From: Mesorhizobium norvegicum
Lineage (GTDB): Bacteria; Pseudomonadota; Alphaproteobacteria; Rhizobiales; Rhizobiaceae
DNA length: 64,000 nt
Assembly (NCBI RefSeq): GCF_004919685.1
Contig: NZ_SMYZ01000041.1
Span: 1-64,000 of the forward strand
Reading direction: 5' to 3'
The translations under genes were made by a program, and so were the position numbers. A model generated the notes under the pieces. That model was not told where the DNA came from, ran no database searches, and saw nothing but the letters and a program-made list of their open reading frames with translations. Positions 8,032-17,852 of the stretch are shown here, one piece after another (the stretch's first letter is position 1; each line of letters opens with the position of its first letter).

Positions 8032-9011
8032 CCAAGGCCGGACAGCTGCAGACCGTCGCCATTCTGGTGCCGGGCGATTTCAACGACCATGCGGTCGACC
8101 GCATCAGCCACACATTCAGGCGTGTCACAGTCCAACGCGCCGATCCGTCCCTGGTCACGGACGAGATGCGCCGCAACGTGCGTGGCATCGCTTCGTTCGC
8201 CGGCATCAACGCGGCGATGATGGATGCACTGCCCAATCTCGAACTCATCGCCTCCTTTGGCGTCGGCTATGATTCGGTCGATGTCGGCCATGCGGCGGCG
8301 AAAAACATCATGGTCACCAACACCCCTGACGTGCTGACCGAGGAGGTCGCCGACACCGCCATCGGGCTGCTGATCAACACTGTCCGTGACCTGCCGCGTG
8401 CCGAAACCTGGCTGCGCGACGGCAGCTGGGTGCGCAAGGGCAACTATCCGCTGAGCCGGCTGACCTTGCGCGGGCGCAAGGTCGGTATCTTTGGTATGGG
8501 CCGCATCGGGCAAGCCGTCGCCCGGCGTTTGGAAGCCTTTGGCTTGCCGGTCGCCTACCACAATCGGCGCCATGTCGAAGGCCTTTCCTACCCGTACCAC
8601 CCGACCCTGAAAGGTCTTGCCGAAGCCGTGGACACGCTGATTTCGGTGGCGCCTGGCGGCGCCTCGACGGAGAAGGCGGTCAACGCCGAAATCCTGTCGG
8701 CGCTCGGCGCCAACGGCGTCTTCGTCAACATCGGCCGTGGCAGCACGGTCGACGAGGCAGCGCTTGCGACAGCACTCGCCAACGGCACCATCGCCGCTGC
8801 CGGCCTCGATGTCTTTGCCGACGAACCGAACGTGCCCAAGGCGCTGCTCGACGCGCCCAACACCTCGCTGCTGCCGCATGTCGGCTCGGCCTCGGACCAT
8901 ACACGCCGCGCCATGGCGGATCTGTGCGTCGACAATCTGGTGTCCTGGTTCACCGAGCGCCGGCCGCTGACGCCTGTGCCCGAGACGGCGCATCTGAAGG
9001 CTCGAGGCTAG
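8028..9011 (+). CDS. D-isomer-specific 2-hydroxyacid dehydrogenase
   Basis: A 327-residue NAD(P)H-dependent oxidoreductase of the glyoxylate/hydroxypyruvate reductase type. The Rossmann motif is VGIFGMGRIGQAVARRL; the catalytic Arg, Glu and His lie in NIGRGSTVDE, DVFADEP and LLPHVGSAS. Its ATG overlaps the stop of the LacI gene in ATGA, so the two are translationally coupled, and the regulator's effector may be a sugar acid or the enzyme's substrate. The exact 2-keto acid is not readable. Confidence 0.9.
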   Translation: MTKAGQLQTVAILVPGDFNDHAVDRISHTFRRVTVQRADPSLVTDEMRRNVRGIASFAGINAAMMDALPNLELIASFGVGYDSVDVGHAAAKNIMVTNTPDVLTEEVADTAIGLLINTVRDLPRAETWLRDGSWVRKGNYPLSRLTLRGRKVGIFGMGRIGQAVARRLEAFGLPVAYHNRRHVEGLSYPYHPTLKGLAEAVDTLISVAPGGASTEKAVNAEILSALGANGVFVNIGRGSTVDEAALATALANGTIAAAGLDVFADEPNVPKALLDAPNTSLLPHVGSASDHTRRAMADLCVDNLVSWFTERRPLTPVPETAHLKARG

Positions 9012-9028
9012 CCCAAAAGGCAAATCCG

Positions 9029-9616
9029 ATGGCTTTGAAGCCGCCCGAAAACTCCACCATCTCGGTCGCAACCAGTGGCCGGGAGCAGGTCGTTTCGATC
9101 CCGTACCCAAAACCGCCCGCCACCACCTATATGGCAGGCGTATTCATGCTTTTCTGGCTTGGCGGCTGGGCTTTCGGAGAGATTTCCGCCGCTCACCAGA
9201 TCATGACGATGCCGGTTGGAGGAGGAACGGCATTTCTCGTATTCTGGCTTTGTGCCTGGACGATCGGGGGCCTCCTCGCGGTGCTGATGGTTCGCCGCGT
9301 TTTCCAGAGATCCGTGCCTGAAATGATGAAGCTGGAGGTCGCTGGGCTCGTCTATGATCCGGGAGTACCCCCCTTCAAGATGCCTAGCTCTAGGTCCTTC
9401 CCGGTGTGGCCCTCTTTGATGCCGAAACGAACCGAACTTAAAATCGACCGGACGCAGCTCAAATCGCTGAAACTGCGCGAGGGCGATACGTGCAACCGCC
9501 TGACAGTCGACGCGGGTGCCCAGAGGGTCGAACTTGCCTCAGCCGCCACCGATGTCGAGCGGGAGTGGCTCTTCAAGCTCCTTTCAGATCGCTATTCGTT
9601 GGCAGCCCAGCAATAG
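9029..9616 (+). CDS. Hypothetical membrane protein with two TM helices
   Basis: A 195-residue protein starting MALKPPENSTISV. It has a polar N-terminus of about 40 residues, two hydrophobic helices (GVFMLFWLGGWAFGEI and FLVFWLCAWTIGGLLAVLMV) and a soluble C-terminal part of about 110 residues containing ELKIDRTQLKSLKLRE. That layout resembles bacterial two-helix proteins with a cytoplasmic PH-like domain, but I do not assign a family. It follows the dehydrogenase by 17 bases and may be cotranscribed with it. Confidence 0.65.
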   Translation: MALKPPENSTISVATSGREQVVSIPYPKPPATTYMAGVFMLFWLGGWAFGEISAAHQIMTMPVGGGTAFLVFWLCAWTIGGLLAVLMVRRVFQRSVPEMMKLEVAGLVYDPGVPPFKMPSSRSFPVWPSLMPKRTELKIDRTQLKSLKLREGDTCNRLTVDAGAQRVELASAATDVEREWLFKLLSDRYSLAAQQ

Positions 9617-9732
9617 TCCGACGGTTTCGTCCTCGACATCCGTTGATATCAGGAGTGGCGCTGCCACACTTATTAACGTCAGCTTAACCCTTTGGAATCA
9701 TTCTCCATCTTGTCCGTGTGCGTGGATGAAGA

Positions 9733-10140
9733 ATGATGAAAGCACTTTCCGCATTGATCGCTGTCGCAGCGCTGTTTGGCGGCGTTCAGCTGTTTCATCT
9801 AGGCAGCGGGGAAAGCGTGGCCAACGAGGCTGCCCCGTCCAACAGCTACAGGCTGGTCGCCAATGGCGATGAGGCGGCCTGTGCAGTCAGCCGCGGGGCC
9901 GAAATTTCGGACGGTTTGTCGCTGCTCACCGTTTCCCCGAAATGCCGCCGGCTCTTGCCGGGCATAGAGCAGGCGAAGTTCTGGCGCGAGCAAAACGACG
10001 GCACGGTCGCCTTCAGCGCCAACGGCGTCGATCCGATCGTTACCTTCGCGGTTGCCGACGGCAACGGCTACGAATCCTATGCCCCGGCGCTGCCGCTGCT
10101 GTCGCTGGCGGCCACCGGTGATTCGAAATCCGGCGACTGA
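9733..10140 (+). CDS. AprI/Inh-type protease-inhibitor-domain protein
   Basis: A 135-residue exported protein. After an N-terminal hydrophobic signal (LSALIAVAALFGGVQLF), the segment YRLVANGDEAACAVSRG, a second Cys in VSPKCRRLLPG, AKFWREQNDGTVAFSANG and GYESYAPALPLLSL follows the beta-barrel pattern and disulfide of the Inh/Omp19 family, which blocks serralysin-type metalloproteases in the periplasm. No metalloprotease gene is in the window. ATG 9733 and ATG 9736 are adjacent, so the start may be one codon later. Confidence 0.6.
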   Translation: MMKALSALIAVAALFGGVQLFHLGSGESVANEAAPSNSYRLVANGDEAACAVSRGAEISDGLSLLTVSPKCRRLLPGIEQAKFWREQNDGTVAFSANGVDPIVTFAVADGNGYESYAPALPLLSLAATGDSKSGD

Positions 10141-10932
10141 TTATTCCGCTGCGGCCCGCGCTCCAGCCTTCGCTGCGGCGTGCAGGCGAACCGCATCGCC
10201 GAAGGCACGGAATATTTTCACCGAGTTGCTGTCCGACTTGACCCAATATTCGGGGTGCCATTGCACGCCGACGGCGAAGGCGCGGGAGTCGCGCACCGAA
10301 ACCGCCTCGACCGTGCCGTCGCTGGCGACGGCTTCGATCTGCAGCTTCGAGCCGAGCCGGTCGATCGCCTGGCGGTGCAACGAATTGACCTTGATGTCGC
10401 CGGCACCGAACACGCCGGCCAGACAGCTGCCTGGCTTGATCGAAATGGTCTGGTGGATGGCGAAGCGTTCGTCCTGTTTGTCGCTCACCGGCGCGCGGTG
10501 GTCGAGCGAACCCTCTCGCTCCTGGATCTCGGTGCCCAGCGTGCCGCCCAGCGCCACGTTCAATTCCTGAATGCCGCGGCAGATGGCGAGCAGCGGCACG
10601 CCGCGCTCGATCGCCCGGCGGATCAGCGGCAGCGTCGTGGCGTCGCGCGCCGGATCATAGGGGCCATTGGCTTCGCTGGCATCGCCGCCATAAAGCGAAG
10701 GATGCACATTGGATTTCGAGCCGGTGACCATGACGCCGTCGACCGACGACAGAAGCTCGTCGAAGTCGAGCCGGTCGCCGAACGACGGCACCAGCAGCGG
10801 GAACACGCCGGCGCCGGTGATCGCTGCTTCCAGATATTGCTGCGGGGCGGCATGCCAGGTGTAATTGTCGAACTGACGGACGTCGGTCGATATGGCGACG
10901 AGCGGCTGATGCATTTTGGCTCTGTGTTCCAT
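10141..10932 (-). CDS. Class I glutamine amidotransferase, PuuD-like gamma-glutamyl hydrolase
   Basis: A 263-residue peptidase C26 protein, the family of gamma-glutamyl-GABA hydrolase. The nucleophile Cys is in LLAICRGIQELNVALGG, the catalytic His in GVQWHPEYW, and VMVTGSKSNVHPSLYG is typical of the family. It likely removes gamma-linked glutamate in polyamine or related amine breakdown. It stands alone; its stop directly abuts the stop of the convergent upstream gene. ATG 10914 is an alternative start six codons later. Confidence 0.85.
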   Translation of the reverse strand: MEHRAKMHQPLVAISTDVRQFDNYTWHAAPQQYLEAAITGAGVFPLLVPSFGDRLDFDELLSSVDGVMVTGSKSNVHPSLYGGDASEANGPYDPARDATTLPLIRRAIERGVPLLAICRGIQELNVALGGTLGTEIQEREGSLDHRAPVSDKQDERFAIHQTISIKPGSCLAGVFGAGDIKVNSLHRQAIDRLGSKLQIEAVASDGTVEAVSVRDSRAFAVGVQWHPEYWVKSDSNSVKIFRAFGDAVRLHAAAKAGARAAAE

Positions 10933-11123
10933 CTGGGCAAGGGATGTCCTGCCTCTAAAATAGGCGATCCCTGGTTATTTTTCCATGGCAAGTTTCAGCG
11001 TGTCGCATGGGCCACGAAACGGCCTGTTAGACTATAGTTGCAGGGCAGCTGGGCTTCGCCGTCAAATCGGGCCGGCGTGCTGGACTCGACTTCTTGCCTG
11101 TGTATTGTTTTGCCCCAGACTGA

Positions 11124-12293
<1,170 letters not shown>

Positions 12294-12353
12294 AGCAATT
12301 CCAGGAAAAGTGCGTAGCGGTTTTCCGTCCGGAATTGCGTCAAAACAAAGAGA

Positions 12354-12394
12354 TAGAGCGGTTCACCGTTTCCCTGAAACGGTGAACCGCTCTA
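12354..12394. repeat. Perfect 18-bp palindromic repeat
   Basis: Arms 12354-12371 and 12377-12394 pair perfectly around the loop ccctg. Together with the preceding 12292-12353 (a stretch containing gcaattcc and ggaattgc) it looks like one of the short mosaic intergenic elements common in Mesorhizobium. It sits directly behind the TRAP receptor stop and might also protect the mRNA end. Confidence 0.6.
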
Positions 12395-12415
12395 ATCGGC
12401 CCATCGCCTTCATCC

Positions 12416-12452
12416 AAAGACCCCGGGCCTGCTCGCCCGGGGTCTTTCTTTT
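12416..12452. terminator. Bidirectional intrinsic terminator
   Basis: A perfect 13-pair stem (12416-12428 with 12435-12447) around loop CTGCTC, with CTTTT on the + side and AAA-flanked arm on the - side. It lies between the TRAP receptor (+) and the convergent VOC gene (-), whose stop codon begins within its T tail. Confidence 0.85.
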
Positions 12453-12826
12453 CAGGCCGCCGAGGAACTGACTTCGACCAGTATTCCGCCCGGCGCATGG
12501 CAGTAGAAGGTCGTCGAACTGACTCCGCCGCGCGTCAGCTCTTGCACCTCGCCCGGCGCGAAGCCCGCATCGGCAAGCTCGGCCTGCTTTGCATGCACGA
12601 TGTCCGGTTTGCCAACGAAGAAGCCGATGTGAAAGCCGCCGGGATAGCTGGCGGTCTCTCCCTTGCCCGGTATCATCAGGTTGAGGATGAAGCCATCGGT
12701 CCCGCGCAGCACGGCAAAGGCATCCTTGCCGCGCATGGCGAGAAGCTCGAAGCCGAAATGGCTGGTGAAGAAGCCGGCAAGAGCCGCGACTTCCGGTGTA
12801 ACGAGATTGGCGTGGTTCAGTTTCAT
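12452..12826 (-). CDS. VOC/glyoxalase-fold family protein
   Basis: A 124-residue protein of one vicinal-oxygen-chelate domain: MKLNHANLVTPEVAALAGFF at the start, FELLAMRGKDAFAVLRGTDG in the middle and FYCHAPGGILVEVSSS at the end, where the Glu is a usual metal ligand. These proteins bind a divalent metal and act as glyoxalases, dioxygenases or resistance proteins; the sequence alone does not say which. It converges on the TRAP receptor gene and shares its terminator. Confidence 0.82.
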   Translation of the reverse strand: MKLNHANLVTPEVAALAGFFTSHFGFELLAMRGKDAFAVLRGTDGFILNLMIPGKGETASYPGGFHIGFFVGKPDIVHAKQAELADAGFAPGEVQELTRGGVSSTTFYCHAPGGILVEVSSSAA

Positions 12827-12998
12827 GGTCTTTGTCCTGTCGCGGGTTGAAATGCGGACAGGCTTGGCTGCAGACCGTGAACCGGCGGGGCCGTGGCATC
12901 AGGAAATCCGGACATGACCCAACCGGCCCACGGGCTTTCGCCTCGCTTGCCGGCCGCGGGTTCTCCCGCAAATCATGCGGTGAACAGGCCTCCGCCAA

Positions 12999-13065
12999 GC
13001 ATGATCCCGAAAAGTGGCATCCGGTTTTCACGGACAAACGGTTTCCGTTTGTCCAGAGATCATGC
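12999..13065. repeat. Short intergenic inverted-repeat element
   Basis: Outer arms GCATGATC (12999-13006) and GATCATGC (13058-13065) enclose an inner perfect 9-pair stem (13032-13040 with 13046-13054). The surrounding words (gcatgatcccgaaaagtgg, ccggttttc) are the hallmark of a rhizobial RIME-like element. It occupies much of the 365-base gap 12827-13191, in which I see no gene. Confidence 0.65.
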
Positions 13066-13191
13066 TCGAAAAACAGAAACGGAAGAGACCGGACTACCGG
13101 ACCGGTCATGTCATTTTCGGCGCGCACCCAATAGCCGATCAATGGGTGGCCGGCAAGCCTGTGCGCAAGGCCAGGTGACGGCCCGGGCAAC

Positions 13192-14235
13192 TCAGCCCGG
13201 GCGGCGCGGCACCACCAGCACCTTGACCTCGCCCGGCGCCGGTGGATTGGCGATTACTGCCGCCGCGTCTTCAAGCGGCACCTGCCTGGAGATCAGCCTG
13301 TCGACCTCGATCGCACCGGAAGCGATGAGTTCGGCCGCGCGGCGATGGGTGTAGGGATTGAGGAAGGAACCGAGCACCTTCAGTTCCCGAAACAGCAGGT
13401 CGAAGGGCTCGAATTCCGCTTTCATGCCTTGCGGCGTCACGCCGACGATGACGACCGTGCCGCCGGCCCTTGCCAGCCGCATCGACTGCTCGACGGTCTC
13501 TCGCACGCCCGCGCATTCGAAGACGACGTCGGCGCCGCCTGGCACCAGACCCGCTGGCCCGGCGATGGCATCGATGACATCGGCGGCGGTCGGATCGACC
13601 GTCGCTGTCGCGCCGAAATCCCTAGCAAGCGCGCGCCGCGAGGCTTGCCTGGTCGACAGCACGATGGTCGTGGCGCCGGCCAGTCTTGCCAGTTGCACGG
13701 TGAGCAGGCCGATCACGCCGCCGCCAAGCACGACCACCGAGCTGCCCGGTTTGATCCCGGCCAGGTCCACGCCATGCAGACAACAGCCGAGCGGCTCGCA
13801 GAAGGCGCCGTGCATCGGATCCAGGCCCGCAGGCAGGACAAAAGCCTGCTTCTGCGGCAACGCAAGATAGTCGGCAAAGCCGCCATCGCGATGAATGCCG
13901 ATGGCGCGCAAATTGCTGCAGAGGTTGACCCGCCCGGCATGACAATGCACGCAACGCCCGCAGGCGATGTTGGGGTCGCCGGTGACGCGATCGCCGACGG
14001 CAAAACCCGAGACGGACTTGCCGATCGCCTCGACGATGCCGGAAAACTCATGGCCGGGCGTCACCGGCGGCGTGCACGGGAATTCACCGTGAAACAGATG
14101 CCGGTCCGTGCCGCAGACACCGCAGGCTTCGATCCGCACCAGAAGCTCGTCCGGTCCGATGTCAGGCCTGGCGACGTCGCACAGCGCTATGCTGCCCACC
14201 GCCTCAAGCCGCACCGCTTTCATCATCGTCGCCAT
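13192..14235 (-). CDS. Zinc-dependent medium-chain alcohol dehydrogenase
   Basis: A 347-residue MDR enzyme. Catalytic-zinc residues are in EACGVCGTDRH and PGHEFSGIVEAIG; the structural zinc loop is CGRCVHCHAGRVNLC; the NAD(P) motif is VVVLGGGVIGLLTVQLA. It resembles the sorbitol/iditol/threonine dehydrogenase branch. The gene starts eight bases after the TRAP large permease stop on the same strand, so it probably oxidises the compound imported by that transporter or a product of it. MATMMKAV offers three close Met starts; the first is used. Confidence 0.88.
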   Translation of the reverse strand: MATMMKAVRLEAVGSIALCDVARPDIGPDELLVRIEACGVCGTDRHLFHGEFPCTPPVTPGHEFSGIVEAIGKSVSGFAVGDRVTGDPNIACGRCVHCHAGRVNLCSNLRAIGIHRDGGFADYLALPQKQAFVLPAGLDPMHGAFCEPLGCCLHGVDLAGIKPGSSVVVLGGGVIGLLTVQLARLAGATTIVLSTRQASRRALARDFGATATVDPTAADVIDAIAGPAGLVPGGADVVFECAGVRETVEQSMRLARAGGTVVIVGVTPQGMKAEFEPFDLLFRELKVLGSFLNPYTHRRAAELIASGAIEVDRLISRQVPLEDAAAVIANPPAPGEVKVLVVPRRPG

Positions 14236-14242
14236 GCGGGTT

Positions 14243-16027
14243 TCAATTGAAGCTCGGTGGCTGCGACAGGTCAGGCTGTGGCGCCGCTGGCTTGGCTGGT
14301 GCCGGATCGCCGAAACTCGGCGGTTGCGAAAGGTCAGGGGCTGCCGGCGCCGTGCCGCCACCAGTAGGCGCTGCACCATCCCCTGGCGGCGTGCCGAGCG
14401 GCGACAGGCCGGGCACCTCCGGCACCTTGTAGTCGATGGTGCCCGGATCGACGGTCGTTCCCTTGTAGTGCATCACCATTTGCGGGAAGGCGATGGTCAG
14501 CCCGATCATGATCACCTGGATACAGACGAAGGGCACCGCGCCCCAATAGATCTGTCCGGTGGTGACCGGCGCGATCTGTTTGCCGGTGAGGCGGTCGAGA
14601 TAGGGCACGCGGGCGGCCACCGAGCGCAAATAGAAGAGCGCGAAGCCGAACGGCGGGTGCATGAAGCTGGTCTGCATGTTGACGCCCAGAAGCACGCCGA
14701 ACCAGATCAGGTCGATGCCGAGCTTGTCGGCGGCCGGCGCCAGCAGCGGCACGATGATGAAGGCGAGCTCAAAGAAGTCGAGGAAGAAGGCGAGGAAGAA
14801 GACGAGAATGTTGACGCCGATCAGGAAGCCGACCTCCCCGCCCGGCAGCGAGGTCAAGAGGTGTTCGACCCAGATGTGGCCGTTGACGCCGTAGAAGGTC
14901 AGCGAGAACACCCGCGCGCCGATCAGGATGAACAGCACGAAGGACGACAGCCGCGTCGTCGCGGTCAGGGCCTGCTTGACCACGTCCAGCGACAGCCGAC
15001 CCTTTGCCGCCGCCATGATCAAGGCGCCGACGGAGCCCATGGCGCCGCCCTCGGTCGGGGTGGCGATGCCAAGGAAGATGGTGCCGAGCACCAGGAAGAT
15101 CAGCGCCAGCGGCGGGATCAGCACGATGATCACCTGCTGGGCGAGCCTGGACATCATGTTGAAGTTCAGCCGTTTGTCGGCAATGGCCACGATGTAGATG
15201 AAGAGCACCCCGGCAGAGGCGCCGAGAATGTCGGCATTGTCGCCATGCACCGGCGCGAGATAGCGATACGCCGCGTAGGAGATCGCGACCGTGACCACCA
15301 ACGCCACCAGCAGGGACATCACGCCATGGCCGAGCGTGCGCGCTTCCAGTGGCAGCGCCGGCACCATTTTTGGCCGGAAGATCGAAACGATCAGGATGTA
15401 GAGCGCGTAGAGGCCGGTCAGGACGAGACCGGGAATCAGCGCCCCGGCATACATGTCGCCTACCGAGCGGCCGAGCTGATCGGCAAGCACGATCAGCACC
15501 AGCGAGGGCGGGATGATCTGGGCTAGCGTGCCCGAGGCGGCAATGACGCCGGATGCCAGCCTCCGGTCATAGCCATAGCGCAGCATGATCGGCAGCGAGA
15601 TCAGGCCCATGGCGATGACGGAAGCCGCCACCACGCCGGTGGTTGCCGCCAAAAGCGCGCCAACGAAGATCACCGCATAGGCGAGGCCGCCGCGGATCGG
15701 CCCGAACAGCTGGCCGATCGTGTCGAGCAGGTCTTCGGCCATGCCCGATCGTTCGAGCACGATGCCCATGAAGGTGAAGAACGGAATGGCCAGCAGCGTG
15801 TCGTTCGACATCACCCGGCTGCCGTAGAAATTATCCGGCAATGCGTGCAGGAGCGGCCAGGCGAGGTTGATCGATCCGCCGGAATAGGGCGACAGGAGCA
15901 CGCCGATGAAAAAGAACATCAAGCCGTTGGCGGCCAGCGAAAAGGCGACGGGATAGCCGATCAGCAGGAAGATGATCAACGAGGCGAACATGATCGGCGC
16001 CATGTTCTGCGCGATGAACTCCATCAC
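14243..16027 (-). CDS. TRAP transporter large permease (DctM/TakM type)
   Basis: A 594-residue inner-membrane protein, longer than the usual 430. It begins FIAQNMAPIMFASLIIFLLIGYPVAF and has the DctM features GIVLERSGMAEDLLDTIGQLFG, GVVAASVIAMGLISLPIM and ATPTEGGAMGSVGALIMA. Extra hydrophobic segments lie between about residues 200 and 310. The last 60 residues form a Pro/Ala-rich tail in which DLSQPPSF occurs twice. Its ATG overlaps the DctQ stop by four bases. It works with the receptor at 11184 and DctQ as a sodium-driven importer. Confidence 0.9.
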   Translation of the reverse strand: MMEFIAQNMAPIMFASLIIFLLIGYPVAFSLAANGLMFFFIGVLLSPYSGGSINLAWPLLHALPDNFYGSRVMSNDTLLAIPFFTFMGIVLERSGMAEDLLDTIGQLFGPIRGGLAYAVIFVGALLAATTGVVAASVIAMGLISLPIMLRYGYDRRLASGVIAASGTLAQIIPPSLVLIVLADQLGRSVGDMYAGALIPGLVLTGLYALYILIVSIFRPKMVPALPLEARTLGHGVMSLLVALVVTVAISYAAYRYLAPVHGDNADILGASAGVLFIYIVAIADKRLNFNMMSRLAQQVIIVLIPPLALIFLVLGTIFLGIATPTEGGAMGSVGALIMAAAKGRLSLDVVKQALTATTRLSSFVLFILIGARVFSLTFYGVNGHIWVEHLLTSLPGGEVGFLIGVNILVFFLAFFLDFFELAFIIVPLLAPAADKLGIDLIWFGVLLGVNMQTSFMHPPFGFALFYLRSVAARVPYLDRLTGKQIAPVTTGQIYWGAVPFVCIQVIMIGLTIAFPQMVMHYKGTTVDPGTIDYKVPEVPGLSPLGTPPGDGAAPTGGGTAPAAPDLSQPPSFGDPAPAKPAAPQPDLSQPPSFN

Positions 16028-16608
16028 GAGCGCACCTCATCGGCCAGTGCCTTGGCTTCGAGCTCGGCCTGCTCATGTGCCGATATGAAGGGATTGGGGT
16101 CGTCCATGTCGCCGCGCATGATGGCGATCTTCTTGATGATCTCGGAAATGCCCTGCAGCGCGAGCAGGAAAAAGCCGACGAGCAGGATGGCCTTGGCCGG
16201 CCAGATGATCAGCCCGCCGGAATTGTTGGACATCTCGCCGCTGCGAAACGACAGCGACACATAGGGAACGAAATAGATCACCATCAGCGTCACGAACGGC
16301 ATCAGGAAGAGGAGATGGCCAAGCAGGTCGATCCAGTGCTGCACGCGGCGTGAGAACAGGCCGTAGACGATGTCGATACGGATATGTTCGTTCTGCTTCA
16401 GCGTGTAGGCGGCGGCCAGCATGAAGGCGGCGCCGAACAGATACCACTGCAGCTCGAGCCAGGCGTTCGAGGATATGTCGAACACCTTGCGGATGACGGC
16501 GTTGGCGGCGCTCACCAGGATCGCCAGCAGGATCAGCCACGACACCCATTTGCCGATGAATTCGTTCGCGCGATCAATGGTCCTGGATAGAGCGAGCAGC
16601 CCTGCCAT
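16024..16608 (-). CDS. TRAP transporter small permease (DctQ)
   Basis: A 194-residue four-helix protein. LILLAILVSAANAVIRKVF, NAWLELQWYLFGAAFMLAAA and HIRIDIVYGLFSRRVQHWID are typical DctQ sequences. It is the first gene of the unit DctQ-DctM-alcohol dehydrogenase, overlapping DctM by ATGA. The C-terminal tail is polar and cytoplasmic. The 188-base gap upstream to the LivH gene is where a promoter should lie; no clear one is called. Confidence 0.9.
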   Translation of the reverse strand: MAGLLALSRTIDRANEFIGKWVSWLILLAILVSAANAVIRKVFDISSNAWLELQWYLFGAAFMLAAAYTLKQNEHIRIDIVYGLFSRRVQHWIDLLGHLLFLMPFVTLMVIYFVPYVSLSFRSGEMSNNSGGLIIWPAKAILLVGFFLLALQGISEIIKKIAIMRGDMDDPNPFISAHEQAELEAKALADEVRS

Positions 16609-16796
16609 GCATTCCTCCCTTGTACCGGAGGCGTGCCGGCTTCCCCCTTCTTGTCCGTCACGCCGCGTGGTCCAACGGTATGCCGCGCGTGGACTGACGG
16701 GTCAACAAGGATAGAGGCAGCAAAATATTATCGCATGGCAGGCAGTGCCGGATACCGGCGGTCTGCCCCCGCGTCATGCAACCAAAGTCTGATGGC

Positions 16797-17702
16797 TCAG
16801 GCGATCTTGCCGGTGTCGCGGCCGGCGCCGATCAGGATCAGCGTGGCGACCAGGAACAGATACATCCACGCATCGCGCCATTCGACCGGGAAATAGCCGG
16901 CCCACAGCGATTCGGCCATGCCGAAGGCGGCCGCGCCCAGCGCCGCCCGTGGCGGCGACAGATAGCCGCCGACCGCCGTCACGAACAGGATCTTCAACCC
17001 GTAGACGAGGCCCGAGCCGAAGCTGACATTGCCGTAATAGAGGCCGGCCATGACGCCGGCCAGCGCGGCGCAGAAGCTGCCGAACAGCACCGCATGCCGG
17101 AACACCGCGCGCACGTTGACGCCGCACATCGCCGCCGCCTTGGGGTCGTCGGAGACGGCGCGCCAGCGCCGGCCGAAGCTTGAACGGGCAAACGCCCAGC
17201 TGGCCAGCGCGATTGCCGCCAGCACCACCGCGCAGTCGATGAGCTGGATGAGCGTCAGCGTCGCCTTGAAGGTCGCATTCTGTGCGAAAACGATGGGCTG
17301 CGCCAGCATCGGCGGCAGCCACAGATCATGCGTGTCGGCGGCGATGCGGCTTGCCTCCGACAACAGCAGCAATATGCCGAGTGTCGTCACCACGATCGCG
17401 TTGGGTGTACGGTCGGCCAACGGTTCGAAGACGCTGCGCGACAGCACGTGGCTGATCAGAGCGGCATAGAGGAAAGCCGCGACGACGCCGAGCGCCACCG
17501 CCGCAAGCAGTGTCAGCCACAGCACTTGATAGCCGAAGGCCGTGGTGAGGATCATCGTCTGGCCGCAAAAGGCGAACAGCGCGCCATAGGCGAGGTTGGT
17601 GCGGTGCAGGATGCCGTTGGTCAGCACATAGCCGAAGGCGAGCAGCGCGTAGAGCGCGCCCGAATGCAGTCCGTTCAGCACCTGCTGGAAGAAGTAGAGC
17701 AT
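16797..17702 (-). CDS. Orphan LivH-type branched-chain amino acid ABC permease
   Basis: A 301-residue inner-membrane permease of the LivH family: FQQVLNGLHSGALYALLAFGYVLTNGIL at the start, then RSSFGRRWRAVSDDPKAAAMCGVN, the EAA-type coupling region. Start ATG 17702 is used because the 9 extra residues available upstream fall inside a repeat element. No LivM, LivG, LivF or receptor gene is adjacent, so partners must be elsewhere or the gene is a remnant. It is divergent from the CGNR regulator gene. Confidence 0.85.
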   Translation of the reverse strand: MLYFFQQVLNGLHSGALYALLAFGYVLTNGILHRTNLAYGALFAFCGQTMILTTAFGYQVLWLTLLAAVALGVVAAFLYAALISHVLSRSVFEPLADRTPNAIVVTTLGILLLLSEASRIAADTHDLWLPPMLAQPIVFAQNATFKATLTLIQLIDCAVVLAAIALASWAFARSSFGRRWRAVSDDPKAAAMCGVNVRAVFRHAVLFGSFCAALAGVMAGLYYGNVSFGSGLVYGLKILFVTAVGGYLSPPRAALGAAAFGMAESLWAGYFPVEWRDAWMYLFLVATLILIGAGRDTGKIA

Positions 17703-17713
17703 GCGAAACCCTC

Positions 17714-17760
17714 GGAGCATGTCGCCCAAAAGCGCAAAGCGGTTTGGGACAACGACACGC
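17714..17760. repeat. Short intergenic inverted-repeat element
   Basis: Imperfect dyad with TGTCG/CGACA (17720-17724, 17753-17757) and CCCAAA/TTTGGG (17725-17730, 17743-17748). The words gcatgtcgcccaaaagcg and cggtttgggacaacgac recur as a repeat family in Mesorhizobium intergenic DNA, from memory. It sits in the livH-CGNR promoter region. Confidence 0.5.
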
Positions 17761-17810
17761 TCAAGACAGAGGCTGCGGAGTCCGCGCCCGGTAGAGAAAT
17801 TGCATCGCTG

Positions 17811-17846
17811 AATCTAACTTGTCAAATGCGATTTATCGGTTAGATT
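17811..17846. promoter_or_regulatory. Inverted repeat upstream of the CGNR gene (candidate operator)
   Basis: AATCTAAC (17811-17818) and GTTAGATT (17839-17846) form perfect 8-base arms 20 bases apart, ending six bases before ATG 17853. The local DNA is AT-rich compared with its surroundings. It could be an operator for the CGNR protein, or in the RNA a hairpin that covers the ribosome-binding site. Confidence 0.45.
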
Positions 17847-17852
17847 TTAGGC

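Noticed and set aside
14243..14430. Separate small gene in the DctM Pro-rich tail
   Set aside because: The tail is continuous with the permease frame and no start with a ribosome-binding site separates them.
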